In this document: piece by piece, positions 8,056-16,443 of the stretch
How positions within the stretch are numbered: the first letter of the stretch is position 1
Layout of the letters: the number at the start of each line of letters is the position of its first letter
Source: AP-15 sp963702685
GTDB taxonomy: Bacteria > Pseudomonadota > Alphaproteobacteria > ATCC43930 > CGMCC-115725
Assembly: GCA_963702685.1 (NCBI GenBank)
Contig: CAVPDQ010000005.1
Location: forward strand, 124,001 to 188,000
Length of the DNA: 64,000 nt
Direction of reading: 5' to 3'
Position numbers and translations under genes: made by a program
Notes under the pieces: generated by a model
Database searches by the model: none
Told to the model about the DNA's origin: nothing
Seen by the model: only the letters and a program-made list of their open reading frames with translations

Positions 8056-8623
8056 CTATTTGGAGGAAGTGCCTGTGGCTGTGCCCGTGTTGGTGCTTTC
8101 GTTGGTGCCGGCAGCGCTGGAGGGCGCCGGCGGCGTCATGCCCGTGGCGTTGCCGGGCGGCATGCTCGACCCTTGGCCCATGTTCTGGCTCATGCCGCCA
8201 TTCAGCTCGTTCAAGGTGTTTTGATCGAGCCGCGCGGTCACTGGAAGGCTATTTTTCTTTTGGAATTGGCGGATCGCCGCCCGCGTCTTCGGCCCGTCTC
8301 TGCCGTCGATCTTGCCGTGGTAGAGGCCCTTCTCCCTTGAGCTGCTCCTGGGCCTGGCGGATGTCGCTGCCGGTCATATGCATCGCGCCCGAATGCCGGG
8401 ACGAGGTGCTGCTGTTGGCCATGTAGGGTGAGCTGCGGTATTGGCTGCCGCTGCCCATCGAAGCTTGCGGCATCGCCGGCTGCGCGGGGTTCGCCGGGGC
8501 TGCGGTCGACGGGGTGACGGGCGCCGGGCTCGTGGCGCCGGCATTGCCCTGGGCATAAACCGGGCCGGCGCCGGCGATGCCGAGCGCCAATGCCGACACC
8601 GTTGCGAGGACGAGACTTCTCAT
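8056..8623 (-). pseudogene. Secreted peptidoglycan-binding protein, one frameshift (likely a sequence error)
   Basis: The ATG at 8623 opens a clear signal peptide (MRSLVLATVSALALGIAGAG ending VYAQ) and a Pro/Ala/Ser-rich linker. The frame then breaks at about 8327-8329. Removing one base of the GGG run restores GEGLYHGKIDGRDGPKTRAA followed by IRQFQKKNSLPV, the PG_binding_1 helical repeat, and joins it to the tail NTLNELNGGMSQNMGQ ending at the TAG at 8056. The corrected protein would be 188 residues. Known role of the fold: binding cell-wall peptidoglycan in the periplasm. As sequenced, translation stops after about 124 residues, within the domain. Confidence 0.75.
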
Positions 8624-8875
8624 GCAGATCTCCTTCAAATCAGCGCACGCTGCGCTCGTCTGACAAACCCCGACTCGCGCTGCATGTTCCGCGGCGCCCG
8701 GCCACGATGCCCGGGCTTTGCAGCTGCGCCGCCATGTGCGATGGACCCGGATCGCAAAGGCTCGACAGCCGCGGCCGATCCGATGTATTCGTCGGCAAAA
8801 CAGATCGAAACGGGAGGAAAATGTGGGCGGTCGGCAATCGATTTCGGGCTTGGCCGCCCGAACCATGCAGCTCCG

Positions 8876-9694
8876 ATGATCGACGGCCGCTTTGCCGGCA
8901 GCGGGCCGCGCGGCGCGGCGCGGCTTCTCGAAGTCAGCGAGGTGGCGCTGCGCTTTGGCGGCATCGTCGCCCTCGACGGTGTCTCGTTCGATCTCGAGCA
9001 GGGGCAGATCCTCGGCCTGATCGGGCCGAACGGCGCCGGCAAGACGACCCTGTTCAATTGCCTCTCGCGGCTCTACACCCCCAATCGCGGCGATATCCGG
9101 TTCGAAGGCCGCTCGCTGCTCTCTCGCCCGCCGCATCGGATCGCCGAGATCGGCATTGCCCGGACATTTCAGAATTTGGCGCTCTTTCCGCGCCAATCGG
9201 TGCTCGACAATGTGCGGATCGGCGGCCATGCCCGGTTCCGCAGCGACTTCGTCAGCGACACCCTGCGGCTGCCGGCGATGCGGCGGCACGAGCGCGAGCT
9301 CGAGGAATTCGCTCGGGAGTTGCTCGACTTGCTCGATTTGCGCGGCGTGGCGCAGCAGCTGCCCGACGGCCTGCCGCTCGGCACCCGCAAACGCGTCGAA
9401 ATGGCGCGGGCATTGGCGGCGCGGCCGAAATTGCTGCTGCTCGACGAGCCGGCAGGTGGGCTGAGCCACGTCGAGGTGAGCGATCTGGGCCGCTTGATCC
9501 GGCGGCTGCGCGACGAGCGCCGCGTCACGATCCTTTTGGTCGAGCACCACATGAACCTCGTGATGTCGATCTCGGACCGGGTCGTCGCTCTCGATTTCGG
9601 CCGCAAGATCGCCGATGGCACGCCCTCCGAGGTGCAGCAGAACGAGGCCGTGATCCGTGCCTATCTCGGCAATCCTGCGGCCGAAGCGGCATGA
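8876..9694 (+). CDS. ABC transporter ATP-binding protein, LivG-like
   Basis: 272 residues from the ATG at 8876. Motifs: Walker A GPNGAGKTT near residue 50, Q-loop TFQNLALF, ABC signature LPLGTRKRVEMA, Walker B LLLLDEP and H-loop LLVEHHM. It is one of two ATPases of a branched-chain-amino-acid (LIV/HAAT) type importer acting at the inner membrane. The start is uncertain: a strong ribosome-binding site with ATG (GGGAGGAAAATG) lies at 8821 but in another frame. Removing one G from the following TGGGCGG would join it in frame to SAIDFGLGRP and the rest, so the true start may be 8821. It is the first gene of the nine-kb transporter operon. Confidence 0.88.
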   Translation: MIDGRFAGSGPRGAARLLEVSEVALRFGGIVALDGVSFDLEQGQILGLIGPNGAGKTTLFNCLSRLYTPNRGDIRFEGRSLLSRPPHRIAEIGIARTFQNLALFPRQSVLDNVRIGGHARFRSDFVSDTLRLPAMRRHERELEEFARELLDLLDLRGVAQQLPDGLPLGTRKRVEMARALAARPKLLLLDEPAGGLSHVEVSDLGRLIRRLRDERRVTILLVEHHMNLVMSISDRVVALDFGRKIADGTPSEVQQNEAVIRAYLGNPAAEAA

Positions 9695-9719
9695 CCGCCC
9701 GCCGGCATGATGCCCAGCC

Positions 9720-9797
9720 GCAAACCCATGTCCTGCCGACATTGGCAGCGGGGAAGGCGTGGATCACCGGGACGAGCCCGGCGACGAACGAAGATCG
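9720..9797. repeat. Interspersed repeat between the two ATPase genes
   Basis: The minus-strand reading gives SSFVAGLVPVIHAFPAA, the signature of a widespread alphaproteobacterial intergenic repeat (GGCGTGGATCACCGGGACGA and flanks on the plus strand). It occupies most of the 130-bp gap separating the livG- and livF-like genes, where normal LIV operons have almost no spacing. Confidence 0.6.
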
Positions 9798-9824
9798 CGG
9801 GCCGCTGACCGGGGGGTGCGGGCG

Positions 9825-10532
9825 ATGATGCTCGAGGTTGCCCGGCTGTGCGCCTTTTATGGCCAGAGCCAGGCTTTGCACGGGCTCGATTTCGCGCTGC
9901 GCGAGGGCGGCGTCGTGACCTTGCTCGGGGCCAATGGCGCCGGCAAGACGACGACGTTGCGGGCGTTGTGCGGCATGGTGCGGATGACCGGCGAAATCCG
10001 CTTTGACGGCAAGCCGATAAACGGCCGGGCGACCGAGGACATCGTCCGGCTCGGCATCGCCCACGTCCCCGAGGCGCGCGGCACCTTTGTGCGCATGACG
10101 GTCGAGGAGAATTTGCGACTGGGTGCGATGACCCGGCGCGACCACGCCGCGATCGCCGCCGACATCGAGGAGGTCTATTCGCTGTTTCCGCGATTGAAGG
10201 AGCGGCGCCGCCAGCAGGCCGGGACCTTGAGCGGCGGCGAGCAGCAAATGCTGGCGATCGGCCGCGGGCTGATGCTGCGGCCGCGGCTGATGCTGCTCGA
10301 CGAGCCGTCCTTTGGCCTCGCGCCGCTGATCGTCGCCGAGCTGTTCGCGATCCTGCGCCGGCTGAACCAGGAACGCCGCGTCGCGCTCTTGATCGTCGAG
10401 CAGAACGCCGCCCTCGCGCTCGATCTCGCCGAGGAGGCCTATCTCCTCGAAACCGGGCGTATCGTCATGGCCGGGCCGGCGAACGAAATCGCCGCGGACG
10501 AGGCGGTGCGCCGCTCGTATCTCGGGTATTAG
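9825..10532 (+). CDS. ABC transporter ATP-binding protein, LivF-like
   Basis: 235 residues from the first of two adjacent ATGs (9825/9828). Motifs: Walker A GANGAGKTT near residue 36, AHVPEARGTF (typical LivF Q-loop region), signature LSGGEQQMLAIGRGLM, Walker B RLMLLDEPS and H-loop LIVEQN. It is the second ATPase of the LIV-type importer. Upstream in-frame sequence to 9759 is encoded by the interspersed repeat and is unlikely to be translated. A further repeat lies between this gene and the permease gene. Confidence 0.9.
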   Translation: MMLEVARLCAFYGQSQALHGLDFALREGGVVTLLGANGAGKTTTLRALCGMVRMTGEIRFDGKPINGRATEDIVRLGIAHVPEARGTFVRMTVEENLRLGAMTRRDHAAIAADIEEVYSLFPRLKERRRQQAGTLSGGEQQMLAIGRGLMLRPRLMLLDEPSFGLAPLIVAELFAILRRLNQERRVALLIVEQNAALALDLAEEAYLLETGRIVMAGPANEIAADEAVRRSYLGY

Positions 10533-10560
10533 CGATGATCCACGCAGACCCCATCGTTTC

Positions 10561-10640
10561 TCGTCTCCCCCGCGAAAGCGGGGGTCCAGAGCCGCCGCAC
10601 GTCGCTTGCTCCTGGGTTCCCGCTTTCGCGGGAATGACGG
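10561..10640. repeat. REP-like palindrome pair (CCCGCGAAAGCGGG)
   Basis: CCCCCGCGAAAGCGGGGG at 10567-10584 and CCCGCTTTCGCGGG at 10619-10632 are two hairpins in inverted relation, with the flanks GTCCAG and TGGGTTCC...AATGACGG that are typical of a repeat common in alphaproteobacterial genomes. It fills most of the 143-bp gap between the livF- and livH-like genes and could fold in the mRNA, affecting relative expression of ATPases and permeases. Confidence 0.85.
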
Positions 10641-10675
10641 TTCAACGTCATCGAGCACCGAGCTAGGGGCTGCGC

Positions 10676-11554
10676 ATGGAGCAGGTGCTGCAACAGATCG
10701 TCGCCGGGCTCGCGACCGGTGCGATCTATGCAACGATGGCGCTCGCGGTGGTGATGGTCTACCAGGCGATCGACCATTTGAATTTCGCGCAAGGCGAGCT
10801 GGCGACCTTTTCGACCTTTCTCGCCTGGCAGATGATCGATTGGGGCTGGTCCTACTGGGCCGCCTTTGTCGTCACGGTGATGGTCTCCTTTGTCATGGGG
10901 GTCGCGATCGACCGGGTCCTGTTCCGGCCGGTGCGCAATGCGCCGATCCTGTCGCAGCTCGTCGCCTTTATCGCGCTCTTCAGCATCCTCAACAGCGCCG
11001 ACGGGCAAATCTGGAACTTTACGATCAAATCGTTCCCGACCCCGTTCGGCACCAAGCCGTTGTTTGGCAGCGGCCTCGTCAGCACCCATCAGGCGGGGAT
11101 GGTCGCGGTCACGTTGGTGATGCTGGCGCTCCTTTATCTGTTCTTTCGCGGCTCGCGGCTGGGGCTGGCGATGCGCGCCGCCGCGGCAAACCCGGTGGCG
11201 GCCCGCCTCGTCGGCATCCGCGTCGGCTGGATGATCGCGCTCGGCTGGGGCCTGTCGACGGCGATCGGCGCCGTCGCCGGGATGCTGATCGCGCCGGTCG
11301 TCTTTCTCGACCCGAACATGATGCTGGGGGTATTGCTCTACGGCTTCGCCGGCGCGGTGCTCGGCGGGCTGTCGAGCCCCGGCGGCGCGGTCCTCGGCGG
11401 TTTCGCCGTCGGCGTCATCGAGAATCTGGCCGGCACCTTTATCCCGTTTGTCGGCCAGGAGCTGAAGCTGACCGTTGCGCTGATCGTGATCGTCGCGGTT
11501 CTGATGGTGCGCCCCGCCGGCATCTTCGGCCGGGTCGCGGTGAGCCGGGTATGA
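10676..11554 (+). CDS. ABC transporter permease, LivH-like
   Basis: 292 residues, very hydrophobic with about eight membrane segments. It starts MEQVLQQIVAGLATGAIYAT, typical of LivH, and carries the family pattern NFAQGELATFSTFLAW, and later GFAGAVLGGLSSPGGAVLGG, which is the loop that contacts the ATPases. The ATG at 10676 follows TAGGGG. The stop overlaps the start of the next gene (ATGA). It is one half of the inner-membrane channel of the importer. Confidence 0.92.
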   Translation: MEQVLQQIVAGLATGAIYATMALAVVMVYQAIDHLNFAQGELATFSTFLAWQMIDWGWSYWAAFVVTVMVSFVMGVAIDRVLFRPVRNAPILSQLVAFIALFSILNSADGQIWNFTIKSFPTPFGTKPLFGSGLVSTHQAGMVAVTLVMLALLYLFFRGSRLGLAMRAAAANPVAARLVGIRVGWMIALGWGLSTAIGAVAGMLIAPVVFLDPNMMLGVLLYGFAGAVLGGLSSPGGAVLGGFAVGVIENLAGTFIPFVGQELKLTVALIVIVAVLMVRPAGIFGRVAVSRV

Positions 11555-12603
11555 CGATGCCCGAACGCGAAGCGATAGCGCTCGACGCCGCCGCGGCGCG
11601 GCCCGAGCCGGCGTCCGCCGCCGCGTTGAGCCTGCGGCTCGACCTGCGCCGGGTGTTGATCCTGACCGCCGTGGTCATCGGCCTCGTTGCCCCGCTCGTC
11701 GTCCAGAACTTTACCATCTTCCAATTGACGATGGTGATGATCTACGGGTTGGCGATCCTCGGCCTCAACATCCTGACCGGGTTCAACGGCCAGTTCTCGC
11801 TCGGGCACAGCGCGTTTTACGGGATCGGCGCCTATACCGCGGCGATCCTGATGAGCGGCAGCGCGGCACTGCCTTATTATTGGACTCTGCCGTGCGCCGG
11901 GGCGGTCTGCTTTGTCGTCGGCATTGCGCTCGGCTTGCCGGCACTGCGGCTGCAGGGCCTCTATTTGGCATTGGCCACGTTTGCGCTGGCCGTGGCATTG
12001 CCGCAGCTCTTGAAGTCGCATCTGCTCGAAGGCCTGACCGGCGGCGTGCAGGGCATCGTCATCGACAAGCCCGACCCGCCCTTCGGGTTGCCGATCAACC
12101 CCGACCAGTGGCTTTATTACTTCACCCTGGCGGTCCTGCTGGTCATGTTCGCCGGTGCGGCGAGCCTCGTTCGCAGCCGTACCGGGCGGGCGATCATGGC
12201 GATCCGCGACCACCCGATTGCAGCGGCGGCGATGGGTATCAACACCGCACGCTACAAGACCCTGACCTTTGGCGTGAGCGCCCTCTATACCGGTGTCGCC
12301 GGCGCGCTCGGCGCGATCGTCGTCCAGTTCGTCGCCCCCGACAGCTTCAACTTTCTGCTGTCGATCAACTTTCTCGTCGGGCTTATCGTCGGCGGCATCG
12401 GCTCGATCCCGGGTTGCCTCTTTGGCGGGGTCTTTGTGCTGTTTGTGCCGAACCTCGCCGAGAAGGTGTCGACCGGCCTTTCGGGGGCGGTTTACGGGGT
12501 CATCCTGCTCTTGCTGATCTTTGTGATGCCGTTGGGCGCGGCGGGTTTCATGCGCCGCGTGGCGGCGTGGCTCGGGAGCTTGAGGCGAGGTTCGGCAAAC
12601 TAA
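11551..12603 (+). CDS. ABC transporter permease, LivM-like
   Basis: 350 residues. A cytoplasmic N-terminus of about 35 residues is followed by multiple membrane segments with LivM landmarks: GLNILTGFNGQFSLGHSAFY near residue 72, a central LRLQGLYLALATFALA, SRTGRAIMAIRDHPIAAAAM, and the C-terminal NFLVGLIVGGIGSIPG. The ATG at 11551 overlaps the upstream TGA, so the two permeases are coupled. The first binding-protein gene follows 20 bp downstream. Confidence 0.92.
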   Translation: MTMPEREAIALDAAAARPEPASAAALSLRLDLRRVLILTAVVIGLVAPLVVQNFTIFQLTMVMIYGLAILGLNILTGFNGQFSLGHSAFYGIGAYTAAILMSGSAALPYYWTLPCAGAVCFVVGIALGLPALRLQGLYLALATFALAVALPQLLKSHLLEGLTGGVQGIVIDKPDPPFGLPINPDQWLYYFTLAVLLVMFAGAASLVRSRTGRAIMAIRDHPIAAAAMGINTARYKTLTFGVSALYTGVAGALGAIVVQFVAPDSFNFLLSINFLVGLIVGGIGSIPGCLFGGVFVLFVPNLAEKVSTGLSGAVYGVILLLLIFVMPLGAAGFMRRVAAWLGSLRRGSAN

Positions 12604-12623
12604 GCAATCGGGAGGAGAACATC

Positions 12624-13841
12624 GTGACGGAGATCACCCGGCGCCGAATACTTGCCACGGCACCCGCGGCGCTGACGCTTGCCGCCTTGCCGGCCCGCGC
12701 TGCCAAACAATACGACCCGGGCGTTACCGACAGCGAAATCAAGATCGGCAATACCGGTCCCTATACCGGCCCATACGCGAGCGCCGGCGCTATACCCCTC
12801 TCTATGGCCGCCTATTACAAAATGATCAATGCCCAGGGCGGCATCAACGGCCGCAAGATCAACTTTATCTCTTATGATGACGGCTATTCACCGCCAAAAA
12901 CTGTCGAGATGACGCGCAAGCTGGTCGAGCAGGACAATGTTCTATTTGTCAATGGCGCCGTTGGGACCCCGACCAACACCTCGGTCTGGCACTATCTGAA
13001 CGAGAAAAAGGTGCCGCAACTATTTATCTTTACCGGCGCCTCAAAGTGGGACGACCCAAAGGGCCACCCCTGGACCATCGGCTTTCTGGTGAGCTATCGC
13101 GGCGAGGGCCAAATTTACGGCGGCTACATCCTCAAGCACAAGCCCGACGGCAAGGTCGGGATTCTTTATCAGAACGACGATTTCGGCAAGGACTACCTGA
13201 ACGGCGTCCTCGATGGGCTCGGCGGCAAAGCGGCCGCGGCGGTCAAGGCCACCTACCAGACCACCGATCCCACCATCAACTCGCAGATCGTCACGATGAG
13301 GGCGGCGGGCTGCGATGTCCTGGTCATGATCGCGCTCCCCAAATTCGCCGCTCAGGCGATTCGCAAGGCGGCGGCGATCGACTGGAAGCCGCTGCAAATC
13401 CTGATCGGCGGCACCGCTTCGGTGGGGCAGACGATGAAGCCGGCAGGTTTCGAAAATAGCCAGGGCGTTATTTCAGATAATTCTTTCAAGGACCCAACCG
13501 ACCCCTCATGGCAGGACGACGCCGACTACAAGTGGTGGGTCTCGTTTATGGACAAGTATCATCCCAAGGGCGACAAGAGCGATATTTACAACGCGTGGGG
13601 CCCCTCGAACGCGGCGACGGTCGTCCAGGTCCTCAAGCAGTGCGGCGACGAATTGACCCGCGAGAACGTGATGAAGCAGGCGGCAAATCTGCACCATCTG
13701 GCACAGCCGATGCTGCTGCCCGGCATCACGATCAACACCAGTCCGACCGATTTCGCCTCGATCAAGCAGGTCCAGATGGAGCGCTTCGAAGGCGACCGCT
13801 TCCATCGGTTCGGCCCTATATTGACCGGCGGGAACGGCTGA
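12624..13841 (+). CDS. LIV-type ABC substrate-binding protein, paralog 1
   Basis: 405 residues from a GTG at 12624, eight bases or so after GGGAGGAG. The N-terminus TRRRILATAPAALTLAALPA with ARA is a Tat-type twin-arginine signal. The mature part is a Peripla_BP_6 (LivJ/LivK-like) two-lobe protein: SEIKIGNTGPYTGPYASAG, NFISYDDGYSPPKTVEMTRK, LYQNDDFGKDYLNG and a C-terminal LPGITINTSPTDF. It is the most diverged of four tandem paralogs, for example in the hinge and ligand loops (VNGAVGTPTNTS, IGGTASVGQTM). The ligand is unknown; LIV-family members bind amino acids, amides, urea or aromatic acids. Confidence 0.9.
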   Translation: MTEITRRRILATAPAALTLAALPARAAKQYDPGVTDSEIKIGNTGPYTGPYASAGAIPLSMAAYYKMINAQGGINGRKINFISYDDGYSPPKTVEMTRKLVEQDNVLFVNGAVGTPTNTSVWHYLNEKKVPQLFIFTGASKWDDPKGHPWTIGFLVSYRGEGQIYGGYILKHKPDGKVGILYQNDDFGKDYLNGVLDGLGGKAAAAVKATYQTTDPTINSQIVTMRAAGCDVLVMIALPKFAAQAIRKAAAIDWKPLQILIGGTASVGQTMKPAGFENSQGVISDNSFKDPTDPSWQDDADYKWWVSFMDKYHPKGDKSDIYNAWGPSNAATVVQVLKQCGDELTRENVMKQAANLHHLAQPMLLPGITINTSPTDFASIKQVQMERFEGDRFHRFGPILTGGNG

Positions 13842-13895
13842 GCGCAACGATCGGCGATCAACGCCGGCAGAACCCATAAACGGAGGGAGGACATC

Positions 13896-15137
13896 ATGAA
13901 GCGTTTGACGCGTCGCACCATTCTCGCCGCCGCCCCGGCTGCGCTCTTCTTCGGCGGCCCGCTCGTGGCCGCCTTGCCGGCCCGCGCGGCCAAACAATAC
14001 GACCCGGGCGTTACCGACAGCGAAATCAAGATCGGCAACACCGCCCCCTACAGCGGACCCGCCTCGAACTACGGCACGATCTGGAAATGCGAGGCGGCCT
14101 ATTTCAACATGATCAATGCCGCGGGCGGCATCAACGGGCGCAAGATCAATTTCATCTCCTACGACGACGCCTATTCGCCGCCGAAAACCGTCGAGATGAC
14201 GCGCAAGCTGGTCGAGCAGGACCAGGTCTTTATCGTCGCGGGAGGTGCCGGCACCCCGACCAACACTTCGATCTGGAAGTATATGAACCAGCACAAGGTG
14301 CCGCAGCTCTTTGTGGCGACCGGTGCGGCCAAATGGGACGACCCGAAGGGCCATCCCTGGACGATCGGCTTTCAGCCGAACTACCAGAGCGAGGGGCGCA
14401 TCTACGCCGCCTACATCCTGAAGAACAAGCCCGACGGCAAGGTCGGCGTGCTCTATCAAAACGACGATTTCGGCAAGGACTATATGAAGGGTGTGGCCGA
14501 CGGGCTGGGTCCGAAGGCCGCCTCGATGATCAAGGTAAAGGCGACCTACGAGACCACCGACCCGACCGTCGATTCTCAGGTCGTCGGCATGAAGGCGGCG
14601 GGCTGCGACGTCTTTGTCAATGCCGCGATCAGCAAATTCGCCGCGCAGGCGATCCGCAAGGCGGCCGAGATCGAATGGAAGCCGCTGCACATCCTCTCCG
14701 GCATCGGCAACTCGGTCGCCGGGACATTGAAGCCCGCCGGCCTCGAAGCGTCGAAGGGCATCGTCACCGACTTCTTTTTGAAGGACCCGACCGACCCGCA
14801 ATGGAAGGACGACGCCGGCTATAAGTGGTGGCTCGGTTTTATGAACAAATGGTATCCGGGGGGCGACAAGAGCGATGGCCTCAATGTGTTCGGGCCGACG
14901 CAGGCGGGGGTGGTCGCGCATGTGCTCAAGGCGTGCGGCGACGAGCTGACCCGCGCCAACGTCATGAAACAAGCGGCCAATTTGCACGAGCTGAGCCTGC
15001 CGATGCTGCTGCCCGGGATCACGATCAGCACCAGCCCGACCGATTTCGCGCCGATCAAGCAAGTCCAGCTGGCGCGCTTCGACGGCGAGCGGTGGCAATT
15101 GTTCGGGCCGGTGATCTCCGGCGCGCTGCCGGTCTGA
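13896..15137 (+). CDS. LIV-type ABC substrate-binding protein, paralog 2
   Basis: 413 residues. The ATG at 13896 follows CGGAGGGAGG. A Tat-type leader (KRLTRRTILAAAPAALFFGG, ending AARA-like) precedes the binding fold. It shares long near-identical blocks with its neighbours (DSEIKIGNT, NFISYDDAYSPPKTVEMTRK, GKVGVLYQNDDFGKDY, LHILSGIGNSVAGTLKPAGL). Differences cluster in the ligand-facing loop after VEQD (VFIVAGGAGTPTNTS), consistent with a distinct ligand range. It is the second of the four tandem copies downstream of one permease set. Confidence 0.9.
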   Translation: MKRLTRRTILAAAPAALFFGGPLVAALPARAAKQYDPGVTDSEIKIGNTAPYSGPASNYGTIWKCEAAYFNMINAAGGINGRKINFISYDDAYSPPKTVEMTRKLVEQDQVFIVAGGAGTPTNTSIWKYMNQHKVPQLFVATGAAKWDDPKGHPWTIGFQPNYQSEGRIYAAYILKNKPDGKVGVLYQNDDFGKDYMKGVADGLGPKAASMIKVKATYETTDPTVDSQVVGMKAAGCDVFVNAAISKFAAQAIRKAAEIEWKPLHILSGIGNSVAGTLKPAGLEASKGIVTDFFLKDPTDPQWKDDAGYKWWLGFMNKWYPGGDKSDGLNVFGPTQAGVVAHVLKACGDELTRANVMKQAANLHELSLPMLLPGITISTSPTDFAPIKQVQLARFDGERWQLFGPVISGALPV

Positions 15138-15160
15138 CCGGCCCGCCTGGGAGACGACAC

Positions 15161-16402
15161 ATGAAAAAGCTTACCCGACGTTCGATCCTCGCCGCCGCAC
15201 CGGCGACGCTGGCGCTCGCCGCCCCATTCTTGTCAATTGGGCCGGCCCGCGCGGCAAAGCATTACGGCCCCGGCGTTACCGACACCTCGATCAAGATCGG
15301 CAACACCTGCTTTTACAGCGGGCCGGCCTCGTCCTATGCCACGGTCGGCAAATGCGAGGGCGCCTATTTCAAGATGATCAACGACCAGGGCGGGGTGAAC
15401 GGGCGCAAGATCATCTTTCTCTCCTATGACGACGCCTATTCGCCGCCGAAGACGGTCGAGCAGACCCGGCGCCTCGTCGAGCAGGACGGCGTCCTCTTGA
15501 TGCTGAACCCGCTCGGCACGCCCACCAACACCGCGATCCAGAAATACCTGAACCAGAAGAAGGTGCCGCAATTGTTCGTCGCCACCGGTGCCAGCAAATG
15601 GGACGACCCCAAGCACTTCCCATGGACGATCGGCTGGCAGCCGAGCTATCTGAGCGAGGGGCACGCCTATGCCGCCTACATCCTGGCGCAGCGGCCCGAC
15701 GGCAAGGTCGGCGTGCTCTATCAGAACGACGATTTCGGCAAGGATTACCTGCGCGGCGTCACCGAGGGGCTCGGCGGCAAAGCCGACCGGATGCTGGCTT
15801 ACACCGCATCCTATGAGACGAACGACACGACCGTCGATTCCCAGGTGATCGAAATGAAAGCCAAGGGGGTCGATGCCTTCGTCAACACCGCCATTCCCAA
15901 ATTCGCGGCGCAGGCGATCCGCAAGGCAGTCGAGATCAACTGGCAGCCGTTGCATATCCTGAGCGGCATCGGCCATTCGGTCGCGGCGACGTTGAAGCCG
16001 GCCGGGCTGGAAAACGCCAAAGGAATCGTCTCCGACTTTTTCCTCAAGGACCCGACCGACCCGCAATGGCAGGACGATCCGGGCTACAAGGACTGGCTCG
16101 CCTTTATGGACAAGTACTATCCCAGTGGCGACAAGGCCGACGGCCTGAACGTGACCGGCCCCTCCATCGCCCAGACCTTTATTCAGGTCCTGAAGCAATG
16201 CGGCGACAATTTGACCCGCGAGAACATCATGAAAGAGGCGGCGAATTTGCACAATTTCCGGGTGCCGATGCTGCTGCCGGGGATCACGATCAACACGAGC
16301 CCGACCGATTACGCGCCGATCAAAGAAATCCAGCTGGCGCGGTTCGACGGCCAACGCTGGCAATTGTTCGGCTCGCTGATTTCCGGCCAGCTGCCGGCCT
16401 GA
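15161..16402 (+). CDS. LIV-type ABC substrate-binding protein, paralog 3
   Basis: 413 residues from the ATG at 15161. The leader MKKLTRRSILAAAPATLALA is Tat-type, ending at GPARA. Paralogs 3 and 4 form the closest pair: both read TDTSIKIGNTCFYSGPASSY, EQDGVLLMLNPLGTPTNTA, WTIGWQPSYLSEGHAYAAYI and FRVPMLLPGITINTSPTD. The pocket-side loop LLMLNPLG differs from paralogs 1 and 2. It is 23 bp downstream of paralog 2, in the same operon. Confidence 0.9.
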   Translation: MKKLTRRSILAAAPATLALAAPFLSIGPARAAKHYGPGVTDTSIKIGNTCFYSGPASSYATVGKCEGAYFKMINDQGGVNGRKIIFLSYDDAYSPPKTVEQTRRLVEQDGVLLMLNPLGTPTNTAIQKYLNQKKVPQLFVATGASKWDDPKHFPWTIGWQPSYLSEGHAYAAYILAQRPDGKVGVLYQNDDFGKDYLRGVTEGLGGKADRMLAYTASYETNDTTVDSQVIEMKAKGVDAFVNTAIPKFAAQAIRKAVEINWQPLHILSGIGHSVAATLKPAGLENAKGIVSDFFLKDPTDPQWQDDPGYKDWLAFMDKYYPSGDKADGLNVTGPSIAQTFIQVLKQCGDNLTRENIMKEAANLHNFRVPMLLPGITINTSPTDYAPIKEIQLARFDGQRWQLFGSLISGQLPA

Positions 16403-16443
16403 CGTGTCGGGAACCAACCGCAATCAAAAGCAGGAGAACAAAA

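Noticed and set aside
8249..9742. Long minus-strand ORF covering the LivG-like gene
   Set aside because: Only its last part (from 8623) is real, carrying the signal peptide of the peptidoglycan-binding protein. The rest is the antisense shadow of the ATPase, with no domain.
13506..15098. Long minus-strand ORFs opposite the binding-protein genes
   Set aside because: They mirror the paralogous plus-strand genes and are arginine/aspartate/valine-rich shadows common in GC-rich DNA.
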